In this document: one piece after another, positions 51,492-61,754 of the stretch | Layout: each line of letters opens with the position of its first letter | Numbering within the stretch: the stretch's first letter is position 1 | NCBI GenBank assembly: GCA_013822765.1 | Contig: PNKY01000005.1 | Span: 186,001-250,000 of the forward strand | Direction: 5' to 3' | Source of the DNA: Rhodospirillum sp. | Lineage (GTDB): Bacteria > Pseudomonadota > Alphaproteobacteria > Dongiales > Dongiaceae | Length of the DNA: 64,000 nucleotides | Translations under genes and position numbers: made by a program | The notes under the pieces: generated by a model | Databases searched by the model: none | What the model was told of the DNA's origin: nothing | Seen by the model: the letters and a program-made list of their open reading frames with translations, nothing else

Positions 51492-52428
51492 TGGACCGTC
51501 ACCGCTCCCTCGCGTTCCACGGCGGCGCCGTCGCGGTGCTGTTCCTGCTGCAGTTCGTGCTGCCGCCCTATCACCACACCAACTTCACCAGCATCATGGT
51601 GCTGGCGACCTACGGCATCGGCTACAACATCCTGATCGGCTATACTGGCCTGCTCAGCCTCGGCCACGCCATGTTCTTCGCCGCCGGGCTCTACGCCGCC
51701 GGCCTCACCGTGCACTATTTCGGCATCGATCCAGTCAGCGCCTTCCTCCTCGGCGCGCTGGCCGCGCTGGTGTTCGCGACGGCGGTCGGGCTGCTCGCGC
51801 TACGCACCATCGGTGTCTCGTTCATGATCGTCACCATGATGTTCGCGCAGGCCTGCTTCCTGCTCATCCTCTATTTCAACGAGGTGACGCGCGGCGACGA
51901 AGGGATCGTGCTGAGCGAAGCAGCGCGGCAGGTCGGCAGCCTCAGCCTGACCAATCCGACCGTGCGCTACAACCTCGCCCTTGCCTTGTTCGCCGGTGTA
52001 CTCGTCCTGTGCCTTGTACTGATCCGCTCGCGCGTCGGCCGCGTTCTGATCGCGATCCGCGAGAACGAGGATCGGGTCAAGATGCTGGGCTATCACACCT
52101 TCCGCTACAAGCTGCTGGCGATGGCGCTATCCGGGCTGCTGTCGGGCGCGGCCGGCGCGTCGTACGCGCTGATGTTCGGCTATGTCGGCGCGACCTTCGC
52201 CTCGATCGAATATTCGATCTTCGCCCTGCTGTGGGTGCTGCTGGGCGGCGCGGGCACCGTCCTCGGCCCGATCGTCGGCGCCTTGCTCATGTTCTATCTG
52301 GTCGAGTGGACCGGCGAGGTCACGCAGAGCTACCGGATCGTGGTCGGCGCCGCGCTGGTGCTGCTCACCTTGTTCTTCCCCAAGGGCATCCTCGGCACAC
52401 TGCGCGAGAAGCGCCTCAGGTGGCTGCC

Positions 52429-52432
<4 letters not shown>
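51491..52432 (+). CDS. Branched-chain amino acid ABC transporter permease, LivM type
   Basis: NILIGYTGLLSLGHAMFFAAGLYAAG; IAIRENEDRVKMLGYHTFRYKLLAMALSGLLSG. Confidence 0.94.
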
Positions 52433-53162
<730 letters not shown>

Positions 53163-53163
<1 letters not shown>

Positions 53164-53894
53164 TGCTGCGGATCGAGGGCCTCAACTGCTTCTATGGCAA
53201 CGTGCAGGTGCTGCGCGACTTCGCGCTCGAGCTGAAGCAGGGCGAGGTGCTGTGCCTGCTCGGCCGCAACGGCGCCGGCAAGACCACCTTGCTCAAGGCG
53301 ATCATGGGTCTGGTGCGGCCGCGCTCCGGTCGCGTGGTGCTGGACGGCACCGACCTCGCCGCCCTGCCCGCCCACGCGGTGCCAAAGCAGGGCATCGGAT
53401 ATTGTCCCCAAGGCCGGCGGCTGTTCTCGGACCTCACGGTCGAAGAGAACCTGCAGGTCGGCCTGATGACGCGGAATCGCGGTCCTGAGACGTTGGGCCG
53501 GGTGCTTGGCCTATTTCCGGTGCTGCAGCAGCGCATGCGCCAACGCGCCGGCACGCTCAGCGGCGGCGAGCAGCAGATGCTGGCGACGGCCCGCGCCCTG
53601 TGCCTGGAACCCAAGGCGCTGCTGCTGGATGAACCGACGGAGGGCTTGATGCCGAGCGCCATCGCCACCATCCTCAACACGGTCAAGCAGCTGAAAAGCC
53701 AGGGCGTTGCCACCATCCTGGTGGAGCAGCGAGTCGAGGCGGCCCTGTCTGTCGCCGACCGCATACTGTTCATCGAGAACGGCCGCAGCTGCGACATTGC
53801 AACGCCCGATATGTTGCGCGCCGACCCCAGGCTGTTGCATCACTATGTCGGGGTCGGGCTAAGGCGCGAGAAAATGGGAGTACAAACATCTTGA
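53163..53894 (+). CDS. ABC transporter ATP-binding protein, LivF type
   Basis: GRNGAGKTTLLKAIMGLVRPRSG, LSGGEQQMLATARALCLEPKALLLDEPTEGLMP. Confidence 0.94.
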
Positions 53895-55072
53895 ACGACG
53901 GAACGGCAACACAAACTGCTGGCGTCACGCTTGCCAACTGGCGCCTGCCGCCGTGGAACTGCTACGCCTTTCATCACATCGCGGAGGTGCTGCCGGTATC
54001 GCGCGTCAGCCATGAGCCGGCGCGCGTCTCGGCCTGGTCGCAGGCGCCGCGCGCGATCGGCGAGGTCGCATTCAACGCATCGGACGGCACGACCTGGACG
54101 GTCGACCGACTGCTGCCGCACACCGCAACTGACGGATTCCTGGTGCTGCACAGGGGCCGGCTCGCTTTCGAATGGTATGGTAACGGCCTCAAGCCCACCG
54201 ATCCCCACATCGTGTTCTCGGTCAGCAAGTCGATCACCGGCATCCTGGCCGGCATCCTCGCGGAGCGCGGGCAACTCGATCCCGACGCGCCGGTCACGCG
54301 CTACATCCCGGAAGCGGCCGGCTCGGTCTATGGCGACTGCACGGTGCGCCACGTGCTGGACATGAGCGTCGGCATCGCGTTCGTGGAGAACTATCTCGAC
54401 ACCACCGGCGACTTCGCGCGCTACCGCGCGGCGACCGGCTGGAATCCGGTCGACAACCCAGCGCTCGCCAGCGACCTTCGCAGCTTCCTCGTCACGCTGC
54501 GCCGGGACGAGAACCCGCACGGCGCGAAGTTCCACTACGTCTCGCCCAATTCCGACCTGCTGGGCTGGATCCTGGAGCGTGCCGGCGGCGCGCCATACGC
54601 CAGGCTGCTGAGCGACCTGATCTGGAGGAAGCTCGGCGCCGAGGCCGATGCCCATGTGACGATCGACAAGCTGGGCGCGGCGCGCTCCGCCGGCGGCATC
54701 TGCGTCGTGCTGCGCGACCTCGCCCGCGTCGGCGAGATGGTGCGAAACTTCGGCCGCGCCGGCGGCAAGCAGATCGTGCCGCGCGGGTGGATCGAGGACA
54801 TCCTCAACAACGGCGACCAGCGCGCCTGGCTGGCACAGCCGACGGCGGCGAAGTTCCTGCCCAACGGGCGCTATCGCAGCCAGTGGTACATGATCGGCAA
54901 CTCCAGCGGTGCGCATTGCGCCGTCGGCATCCACGGCCAATGGATCTACATCGATCCCGCCGCCGAGATGGTGATCGCCAAGTTGTCCTCCCAGCCGCTG
55001 CCGCTCGACGAAGGGATCGACTACCTGCTGCTGGCGGCGTTCGACGCCATCGCCCAATCCCTCCGCGCCTGA
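53891..55072 (+). CDS. Serine hydrolase (class C beta-lactamase family)
   Basis: VFSVSKSITGILAGILAERGQL (SxxK), YVSPNSDLLGWILERAGG (YxN-like), IGIHGQWIYIDP; TTG start overlaps livF stop. Confidence 0.9.
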   Translation: MNDGTATQTAGVTLANWRLPPWNCYAFHHIAEVLPVSRVSHEPARVSAWSQAPRAIGEVAFNASDGTTWTVDRLLPHTATDGFLVLHRGRLAFEWYGNGLKPTDPHIVFSVSKSITGILAGILAERGQLDPDAPVTRYIPEAAGSVYGDCTVRHVLDMSVGIAFVENYLDTTGDFARYRAATGWNPVDNPALASDLRSFLVTLRRDENPHGAKFHYVSPNSDLLGWILERAGGAPYARLLSDLIWRKLGAEADAHVTIDKLGAARSAGGICVVLRDLARVGEMVRNFGRAGGKQIVPRGWIEDILNNGDQRAWLAQPTAAKFLPNGRYRSQWYMIGNSSGAHCAVGIHGQWIYIDPAAEMVIAKLSSQPLPLDEGIDYLLLAAFDAIAQSLRA

Positions 55073-55078
55073 GGAGCC

Positions 55079-55795
55079 GTGCCGCTCAACAAGAAGCCGA
55101 TGGTCTTGACCGCCGAGCTGGTCGCCCGGGTGGAACGGACGGAGCGCGACACCTCGCCTGAGCCGGGGCTCTCGCCCCTCAACGACGCGGATTATGACGG
55201 CATCGCCGAGGGACTGCTGAGGCAGTACAGCCCGACCACGTTCTGGCTGTTCGCCTATGGCTCGCTGATCTGGAAGCCGGATTTCACGTCGCTCGAGCAT
55301 CGGCGCGGCATCGCCTACGGGTGGCACCGGTCCTTTTGCCTGGAGCTGAAATCGTGGCGCGGCACGCCGGAGGTGCCGGGACTGATGCTGGCGCTCGATC
55401 GCGGCGGCCGATGCGAGGGCGTGGTCTATCGCCTGCCCGACAACGACCATCACGATCAACTGCGCCGCCTGCTGCGACGCGAGCTCGGCTATCGCGAGGA
55501 CGTGCCGGCCACGCGCTGGATCAAGGTGCGGACCGATACGGAGACTGTGCGGGCGTTGGCGTTCTATGCCGCCCCGCGCGGCAGCGACTATTTGGGCAAG
55601 CGGGCGCCGCAGGAGGTGGCACAGATCCTCGCTTGCGCCGCCGGCCACATGGGCTCGTGCGCCATGTATCTCTACCAGACGGTCGCCAAGCTGGAGGAGC
55701 ACGGCATCCACGACCGCCATCTGTGGCATCTGCAGGAACTGGTGGCAGCAGAAATCGCGGCCATGGCCGCGACCGACACGGGCAAGAGGGCCTAG
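55079..55795 (+). CDS. Gamma-glutamylcyclotransferase (ChaC-like)
   Basis: FWLFAYGSLIWKPDF, RGIAYGWHRSFCLELKSWRGTPEVPGLMLALDRGGRCEGVVYRL. Confidence 0.92.
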   Translation: MPLNKKPMVLTAELVARVERTERDTSPEPGLSPLNDADYDGIAEGLLRQYSPTTFWLFAYGSLIWKPDFTSLEHRRGIAYGWHRSFCLELKSWRGTPEVPGLMLALDRGGRCEGVVYRLPDNDHHDQLRRLLRRELGYREDVPATRWIKVRTDTETVRALAFYAAPRGSDYLGKRAPQEVAQILACAAGHMGSCAMYLYQTVAKLEEHGIHDRHLWHLQELVAAEIAAMAATDTGKRA

Positions 55796-55842
55796 AGAAT
55801 CGCGGCGGACCTTGTGTATGGTGATGCCTTCACGGCGCCGGG

Positions 55843-56946
55843 ATGCGCGGCATGGGCTCGATCTTCAACATCGTCGGATGCAGTGTCGCCCTGCTGTGCC
55901 ATTTCGCCGGCAATCCGACAGCTCATCCAAAATTCCGAGGGCTGCACCACCTTCTGCTCAACGGCCTGCGTGGCATGCCGCGCACCGTCGCGCTGCGGAA
56001 CCTGCGTCCGAACGAGGGACACTGCTACACCTTTACCGTCGATGACGACCTGCCCGACGATTCCACTGCATCCTCCACCATCGTGCTGTTCGAGGACGGC
56101 AAGTCGCTGCCGCGGTGGCATTGCCGCAGCGGCAAGACCATCGCCACCGAAGGACGCGGCACGTATATGCATGTCGGCTCGACCATCTATTTCGCGACGT
56201 CGGACAACAGCTCGCCGCTGACCAACGGTCGCAAATACACCGCGATGCACACCTTGACGTCGGATCCGGCGGTCTTCGTCCGCCTCATGAAATGGCAGAA
56301 GGCGACGAACGCCACCGGCGCGGCGCGGCTGTTCGAGATGCTACAGATCCTGTGGCCCGGGCATTTCGGCTATGCCGCTGTGTCCGGGACCGGCCCCGAT
56401 GTGATCCTGTCAGACGTACGTTTTGCGATCGACCAGGAGGCGCAGATGCGCCTTGCGGCGCGCTCGCTTTCAGCGCGACCGGTCGCTGGAACCGCCGGCC
56501 AGTGGGACTTCGAGATCACTGCATTGGCGCCTGTGGTGTCACCGAGCGAGCATTGGTCGCTGCGGGGGCGCGTCGATCTTGCGCCGACCGCCGAAACGCT
56601 TCTGTTGTCGCTCGGGATCGATGGTCCCGGCGGGTTTATCCTGTCGCTCGATCACACGACCCCCGGCACGTTCACCGCGACGTTCGGCAAGCTGGGTGCG
56701 ATCAGGGCGATGCTGCTGGCCGAACTCGGTGACATCGCGCTGGAGCGGTGGACAAGCACGATGGCGCGGCTCGCCACCGCGCCGCTGTCCGACGGCGGGT
56801 TCGGCCTGGCGCTGGACCAGCAGGGCGCGGATGCCCTGGCGCACATTCTTTCGGACCGTGCGAGCGCGCAAGCGCATGAGCTGGCGGTCCACACGACGAC
56901 CGGCGGGCGACAGGCCGTGCTGAAGCAGGTGGCGCATGGCGACTGA
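55843..56946 (+). CDS. Hypothetical protein (367 aa), no family recognised
   Basis: Good-length ORF overlapping the following methyltransferase start; no motif recognised by eye. Confidence 0.65.
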   Translation: MRGMGSIFNIVGCSVALLCHFAGNPTAHPKFRGLHHLLLNGLRGMPRTVALRNLRPNEGHCYTFTVDDDLPDDSTASSTIVLFEDGKSLPRWHCRSGKTIATEGRGTYMHVGSTIYFATSDNSSPLTNGRKYTAMHTLTSDPAVFVRLMKWQKATNATGAARLFEMLQILWPGHFGYAAVSGTGPDVILSDVRFAIDQEAQMRLAARSLSARPVAGTAGQWDFEITALAPVVSPSEHWSLRGRVDLAPTAETLLLSLGIDGPGGFILSLDHTTPGTFTATFGKLGAIRAMLLAELGDIALERWTSTMARLATAPLSDGGFGLALDQQGADALAHILSDRASAQAHELAVHTTTGGRQAVLKQVAHGD

Positions 56947-57886
56947 CCTGGCCGCCGGTCTCGAGCAGGCATTCGGCAAGAGGGTTTCCGCGCGCCTGCA
57001 GGACTTCCTGTGTGAGCGCCTGGCGCCCGGCCTGCTGAACGCCGATGCTTCCCAGCTTGCGCTCGCCGACGGCCAGTCCGCGCGGATCGTCAATCATGTC
57101 CCGCGGTTCGTGCCGCACGACCACTATGCAGGGTCCTTCTCGTTCCAGTGGGACACCTATCAGGCGACGCAGCTCGACAGCGCGCAGAACTCCACCCTCA
57201 CCATGGACGAACTATACAACAAAGCATCCCTGACCCCCGAACTGGTCAGGGGCAAGGTCCTGCTCGATGCCGGCGTGGGCACCGGCCGGCATTCGGAAGT
57301 GTTCGCGCAATGGGGCGCCGAAGTCGTCGGCATCGACCTCAGCACCAGCGTCGACGTCGCGTACGGGAACTTGCGGCGCTTCGAGAACGCTATGGTGCTT
57401 CAGGCCAATATCGGGAACCTGCCGTTCAAGCCAAACAGCTTCGACATCATCAGCTCGATCGGCGTCCTGCATCACACACCGGACACCAAGGAGTACACCA
57501 GCAAGCTGGTGCCGCTGCTGAAGGACGGCGGCATGCTGACCATCTGGCTCTATTCGCTGAATTTCAGCCGGCGAAAGCAATGGATCCCGATGACGTCGAC
57601 CTTGCCCCACGACGCCTTCCACGACTGGTGCGAGTGGATCGTCCGGTGGCAGCGGGCCCAGCCGGAGAATCCATGGTTCAGGGCCGTCAGCATGCTGATG
57701 CCGTTCCGCTCCGACCATCCGACTTTCGAGCGCGCCGTGCTGGCTCTGTTCGACGGCTATACGCCGGTCTATCACGGCGTCCATGCGCCGGACGAAGTGG
57801 TCAAATGGTTCGAGGAGTTCGGCTTGACCGACATCAAGCTGGGAGCGACCGAAACCTCGGTTTCCGGCCGGAAACCGGTACGCTGA
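56936..57886 (+). CDS. Class I SAM-dependent methyltransferase
   Basis: VLLDAGVGTGRHSEVFAQWGAEVVGIDLSTSVDVA, FDIISSIGVLHHTPDTKEY. Confidence 0.9.
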   Translation: MATDLAAGLEQAFGKRVSARLQDFLCERLAPGLLNADASQLALADGQSARIVNHVPRFVPHDHYAGSFSFQWDTYQATQLDSAQNSTLTMDELYNKASLTPELVRGKVLLDAGVGTGRHSEVFAQWGAEVVGIDLSTSVDVAYGNLRRFENAMVLQANIGNLPFKPNSFDIISSIGVLHHTPDTKEYTSKLVPLLKDGGMLTIWLYSLNFSRRKQWIPMTSTLPHDAFHDWCEWIVRWQRAQPENPWFRAVSMLMPFRSDHPTFERAVLALFDGYTPVYHGVHAPDEVVKWFEEFGLTDIKLGATETSVSGRKPVR

Positions 57887-57977
57887 GCGTGGCCAATCAG
57901 GTCCGTCGGCGCGTTAATCCTCTGGATACCAATCGCCTGTACCGATGGCGGGTGGGGAAGCTGTCGAAGGATCGTCC

Positions 57978-58979
57978 ATGACCCTGCCACCGATCCCGGC
58001 GATCGCGGCGGTGCTGTTCTGCGCGGCGCTGTTCATCCTGCTGTTCCAGTACCTGTTCCCGCGCCCGGCGCCGTGGCGGCTGGTCGGCGCAGCGGTGGTG
58101 GCCGGCGCCGTCTGCACTTATGTGCTGAGCCTTGTGCTGCGTCATCTGGTGGGCGCCGGCCCGGCGAGCTTCGATGACCTGACCACCATCCCGGCCGCTT
58201 TCACCTTCGCAATCCTACGCGTTGGACTGCCGGAAGAACTGGCCAAGGTTATGGCCACCTTGTTGGCGCTGGCGCCGTTCTGGCGCCGCGTGTCGCCGGC
58301 GCAGGCGTTCCAGACTGCTCTCTACAGCGCCGTCGGCTTCGCGATCGTCGAGAACCAGGGCTACGCGACCGCATTCGGCCAGCATGCCTTGCTGATAGCG
58401 TTCGGGCGCGGCTTCCTCGCGACGCTCACCCACACATTGCTCGCGATGATCTTCGGGTTGTTCCTGATGCGCTTCGTCGCGCATGGCTGGCGGCACTGGC
58501 ATCTGGTGGTGATCGGCTACCTGGTGGCGGCGGGCGCGCACGCGCTGTATGACACCGGCATGCTGCCGATCTTGTCGGAGTATCTGAGAGCGGCACGCGA
58601 GGCTGGTGGCCTCACGGCAGTCCAGAGCGTGAGCATCGATACGCTGTTGACCGCGGTACCCGTCATGATCGGGGGGATCACCTTGGTGCTGGTCGCCGGA
58701 CTATGGTCGCTGCGCCGGGCTATCCGTCGCGCCGCGTGCGACGACCTGATCGTCACCGAAGCGCGCCACCAGGCGGTGATGCGTCGCTGGCACCGGAGCG
58801 GGAACATCGTGCTGCCGCTCGGCGCCCTCGCTCTGGTCGCGGCGATCGCCTGGGGCGTGTTCGCGGAAGCGCCGCAGCCCGACAAGCCGGATCTCGGCAA
58901 CGCCCTCATCAGCACTTTCGGTTTTGCCGGCGGCTTCTTCGCGATGATCGCGGGCTGGGTGCTGTGGCAGAAGAGATGA
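57978..58979 (+). CDS. PrsW-like glutamic-type intramembrane protease
   Basis: VGLPEELAKVMATLLAL (EExxK), SAVGFAIVENQGYA, multi-pass membrane. Confidence 0.8.
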   Translation: MTLPPIPAIAAVLFCAALFILLFQYLFPRPAPWRLVGAAVVAGAVCTYVLSLVLRHLVGAGPASFDDLTTIPAAFTFAILRVGLPEELAKVMATLLALAPFWRRVSPAQAFQTALYSAVGFAIVENQGYATAFGQHALLIAFGRGFLATLTHTLLAMIFGLFLMRFVAHGWRHWHLVVIGYLVAAGAHALYDTGMLPILSEYLRAAREAGGLTAVQSVSIDTLLTAVPVMIGGITLVLVAGLWSLRRAIRRAACDDLIVTEARHQAVMRRWHRSGNIVLPLGALALVAAIAWGVFAEAPQPDKPDLGNALISTFGFAGGFFAMIAGWVLWQKR

Positions 58980-59121
58980 GAGCGGCCGCGCCCGCCTAGA
59001 TGGCGCGCATCGCCGATCAAGCTGGATCGGATGGATCGCTCAGTCGGCAGGTGGACTCAATGCTTCGGCCGCGTAGCAGAACGCGGCGGCAACGCCCAAT
59101 CGGGAACCTCGTGACCCCATC

Positions 59122-59211
59122 TTACCCGAGTGATCGGACGGCGAGGACGATCGCCCCCATGATGAGTAGAAAAAGGGGCACGACGACCGGCGGGACAAAC
59201 CAAGCCTTCAT
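59122..59211 (-). CDS. Putative 29-aa single-span membrane protein
   Basis: MKAWFVPPVVVPLFLLIMGAIVLAVRSLG*; below the ORF-track cut-off; no strong Shine-Dalgarno. Confidence 0.35.
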   Translation of the reverse strand: MKAWFVPPVVVPLFLLIMGAIVLAVRSLG

Positions 59212-59259
59212 CGTTCGGCCGCCGCGAAAAGGTTGCCCATGGCATGTTCCTTGCCTTTG

Positions 59260-59592
59260 TCAACTTTTCGGATTGGCGGTGCTTGGCATATTCAAGGTAC
59301 GCCAGGTGGCAAATTCATCGCCGTCCGGACTGTGAGCTGCGTCAGCCACCAAGGCCGCCGCGAGGTGATCCGGATTGATGACTGCCACTTGCAGGATGCC
59401 AGCGGACTCGCGCGAGGGCGCATCGAGCTGCATCATCGTCGCCATGCGACGATAGGCCGGAAAGGACATCCCCTCCAGCAGCTCTTCGTCGGTCTCGACC
59501 GAATAGGAACCGGCCGGCTGCTCGCCGTCGAATCCAGTGAGATTGAAAGGCCGCGTGAACATCACCGTGCTTTTGGTCGTGCGCGTCGTCAT
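59260..59592 (-). CDS. Conserved-looking hypothetical protein (110 aa)
   Basis: MTTRTTKSTVMFTRPFNLTGFDGEQPAGSYSVETDEELLEGMSFPAYRRMATMMQL; resembles a small uncharacterised alphaproteobacterial family. Confidence 0.75.
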   Translation of the reverse strand: MTTRTTKSTVMFTRPFNLTGFDGEQPAGSYSVETDEELLEGMSFPAYRRMATMMQLDAPSRESAGILQVAVINPDHLAAALVADAAHSPDGDEFATWRTLNMPSTANPKS

Positions 59593-59640
59593 CGGGCGCC
59601 TCCAGGAAGTGTGGGGGAACTTCCCCCACAGGTTGACAGC

Positions 59641-59778
59641 CTACGATTGCTTCGCGGGCGTCGGCTCGTGCGCACCACTGGCGGGCTGCTTCACAGGCTC
59701 GTTCTCGGGCGTCGCCGGCTTTGCCTTCTCGTCGGCAGGTTTCTCGGGTGTGGTGGTCGACGGATTCGGATTTGTCAT
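59641..59778 (-). CDS. Putative 45-aa Pro/Lys/Glu-rich disordered small protein
   Basis: MTNPNPSTTTPEKPADEKAKPATPENEPVKQPASGAHEPTPAKQS*; below ORF-track cut-off; preceded by an A/T-rich segment (about 59800-59920). Confidence 0.6.
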   Translation of the reverse strand: MTNPNPSTTTPEKPADEKAKPATPENEPVKQPASGAHEPTPAKQS

Positions 59779-59996
59779 GAGAATATACCTTCCAATACCG
59801 CGGCAATATTATGCCAATGGATATTAGATCATGACGGGATCACTATTTTACAATGATTTAAGTTATAGCGACCAGAATAAATAATTCCGAGACATAAATG
59901 GCGCATTTTCAATACTAATCCGCCGCTTGCGGGTCGCCGAAGTCACGGCATTGCCCCGCTCGACCTGCGCTGCGCGCCAAAGAGAAGCAACGACGG

Positions 59997-60575
59997 CTAC
60001 TCGGAAGCCTTCTTGAGCGGCGCGCCACGCTCTCCAACCGGCGCCAGCGCCTCGATGTCGAGGGTGTTCATCGGCTCGTAGTCCTCGATCGCCAGGCAGC
60101 GATCGATCGTGCGCCCATCGCTCGAGAGCGGGCAGATCAGCGATTCCACCCAGAGCGGCACGCGGCTCTCGACAACCCAGTCGCTCAGTCCATATGCCGG
60201 CTTGCGAGCATCGATGACGGCCCGATAATACTGAGTCCAGTCCTGCCCGTCGTCGTCGAAGATCAGCTCATCCGCGTAGCGGTTGGTGAAGTCGCGGCCT
60301 GCCCAATGCACGATCTCTGTCCCTACCAGCCGGTAGAATACGCGGAACGGCTCATGGACGACGCTGGTGATCATGATGTGCGGCAGGGTCGACTTGATCT
60401 CGGCCGGATCGACGTCCATGCGCGCGGGAAGTTCGCGGCCACCACGCAGGCCATACCAGTAGCGCAGCACCTGCGCAATCTTCGGCGAGCGGATGCGCGC
60501 GAGCACGTCGTCGAGCTCACGATCCGGGTCGAACACGAAGAAAATGTCGCGTGCTATGCGCCAGTGCGAATCCAT
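59997..60575 (-). CDS. PAS domain-containing protein (PAS_5 type)
   Basis: FRVFYRLVGTEIVHWAGRDFTNRYADELIF, LICPLSSDGRTIDRCLAIEDYE. Confidence 0.85.
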   Translation of the reverse strand: MDSHWRIARDIFFVFDPDRELDDVLARIRSPKIAQVLRYWYGLRGGRELPARMDVDPAEIKSTLPHIMITSVVHEPFRVFYRLVGTEIVHWAGRDFTNRYADELIFDDDGQDWTQYYRAVIDARKPAYGLSDWVVESRVPLWVESLICPLSSDGRTIDRCLAIEDYEPMNTLDIEALAPVGERGAPLKKASE

Positions 60576-60857
60576 CGCAAGACCGTAACCCAGTCAGCCT
60601 TAAACTTGACTTTACGGGTTCGCGGCTGGGCGCCGTTGGGGTGCAATGCCGCAGGTCGTTCGATATAGACGCCCGGCATCTATTCTGTTCTGAGCAGCCC
60701 GCCAGGCCCGCCCGCACGTCTAAAAGCTACCAAAAGATACAGCCAGCAGAGCAAAGCTGACTCCGGGCGGCAGCCCTATCCGAATGCACCGCGCCCAGCA
60801 TCAGGCTCGGCTTGCCTCAATACTCGATGGCTTGGCCGCGGATCTCGCCGCGAGGTG

Positions 60858-61583
60858 TCAATCGTCAATCCAGTCCATCTGCTCCATCCGCGGCTCCATC
60901 AACTCCACGATGGCCCTCGCGGTTTCTTCCGCGCCTTTGCGCACGTCGGTGTTGATCTCACGGATGGTTCCGACACCGGTATTGATGGCAGCCGCCGTCG
61001 CGATGCCCGAGATGGCCGCTCCCACCGGCAAGGTCGCCGCGAGGCCAGGCGCGTTCGAGCTTTCGGAATCGATGGTGGCCTCCGCCAGCAGGCGCTTGCC
61101 GGTCGGCTCCGCCACATAGGCCTGGACCAAGGTCTTGAGCTCGGTGCCGCCGGCGCCGAATCCGATGATCATTCGGGTGGCCGCGTTGCCCTCGTCGATC
61201 GTTACGAACTGGCCTTCGATCGTGTAGACGCCAACCCCGGCCGGGGCGGGACCGCGCCAGCGCCGCGCCGGCAGGTCAAGATCCTGCAACTCCTCCACCA
61301 GCTCCTCGGCGAGGACGGCGGCGACCTCGTGCTCCAGCTGGCTGCGTTGGGCATTGTTGTATGGATCATCGCCCGCCCCCTGGAGTTGGCCGGCTGCGGC
61401 ACTGTCAGGGGGCACCTCGATCGGGCTGACGGCAAAATCGTAAACCAGGATCTGGGTCGGCAGCGGCAGGCTCTTGCGGTCCTTTTTGGACATCTTGTTG
61501 GTGACCTCGGAGTCGGTATCCGAGCCGCAGCCCGCAAGCGCCAAAGTAAGCGCAATAGTTGCCCACGGAATGATGCCGCGCAT
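60858..61583 (-). CDS. DUF4410-like lipoprotein
   Basis: Lipobox TLALAGCGSD; LVYDFAVSPIEVP; TIEGQFVTIDEGNAATRMIIGFGAGGTELKTLVQAYV. Confidence 0.8.
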   Translation of the reverse strand: MRGIIPWATIALTLALAGCGSDTDSEVTNKMSKKDRKSLPLPTQILVYDFAVSPIEVPPDSAAAGQLQGAGDDPYNNAQRSQLEHEVAAVLAEELVEELQDLDLPARRWRGPAPAGVGVYTIEGQFVTIDEGNAATRMIIGFGAGGTELKTLVQAYVAEPTGKRLLAEATIDSESSNAPGLAATLPVGAAISGIATAAAINTGVGTIREINTDVRKGAEETARAIVELMEPRMEQMDWIDD

Positions 61584-61754
61584 GATCCCCCCTCACTCGA
61601 ACAGCAGCGTTCCCGGCCCTCGGCGTCGCTGTTCCTAATACTATCTTGGAGAGAATGTCAGGAGCGAAGTACGTTACCGTAACAGGCATGTTCAGCGCGG
61701 TTTGGACGAACTAAGCAGTTGATCTGATTAACTCGTTGGTCGCCGGCGCGGTGG

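Noticed and set aside
53843-55729. 628-aa minus-strand ORF
   Set aside because: Antisense to the serine hydrolase and ChaC-like genes.
59057-59263. 68-aa minus-strand ORF MTKARNMPWATFSRRPN...
   Set aside because: Arg/Pro-rich shadow composition; the overlapping 29-aa frame looks more protein-like, although neither is proven.
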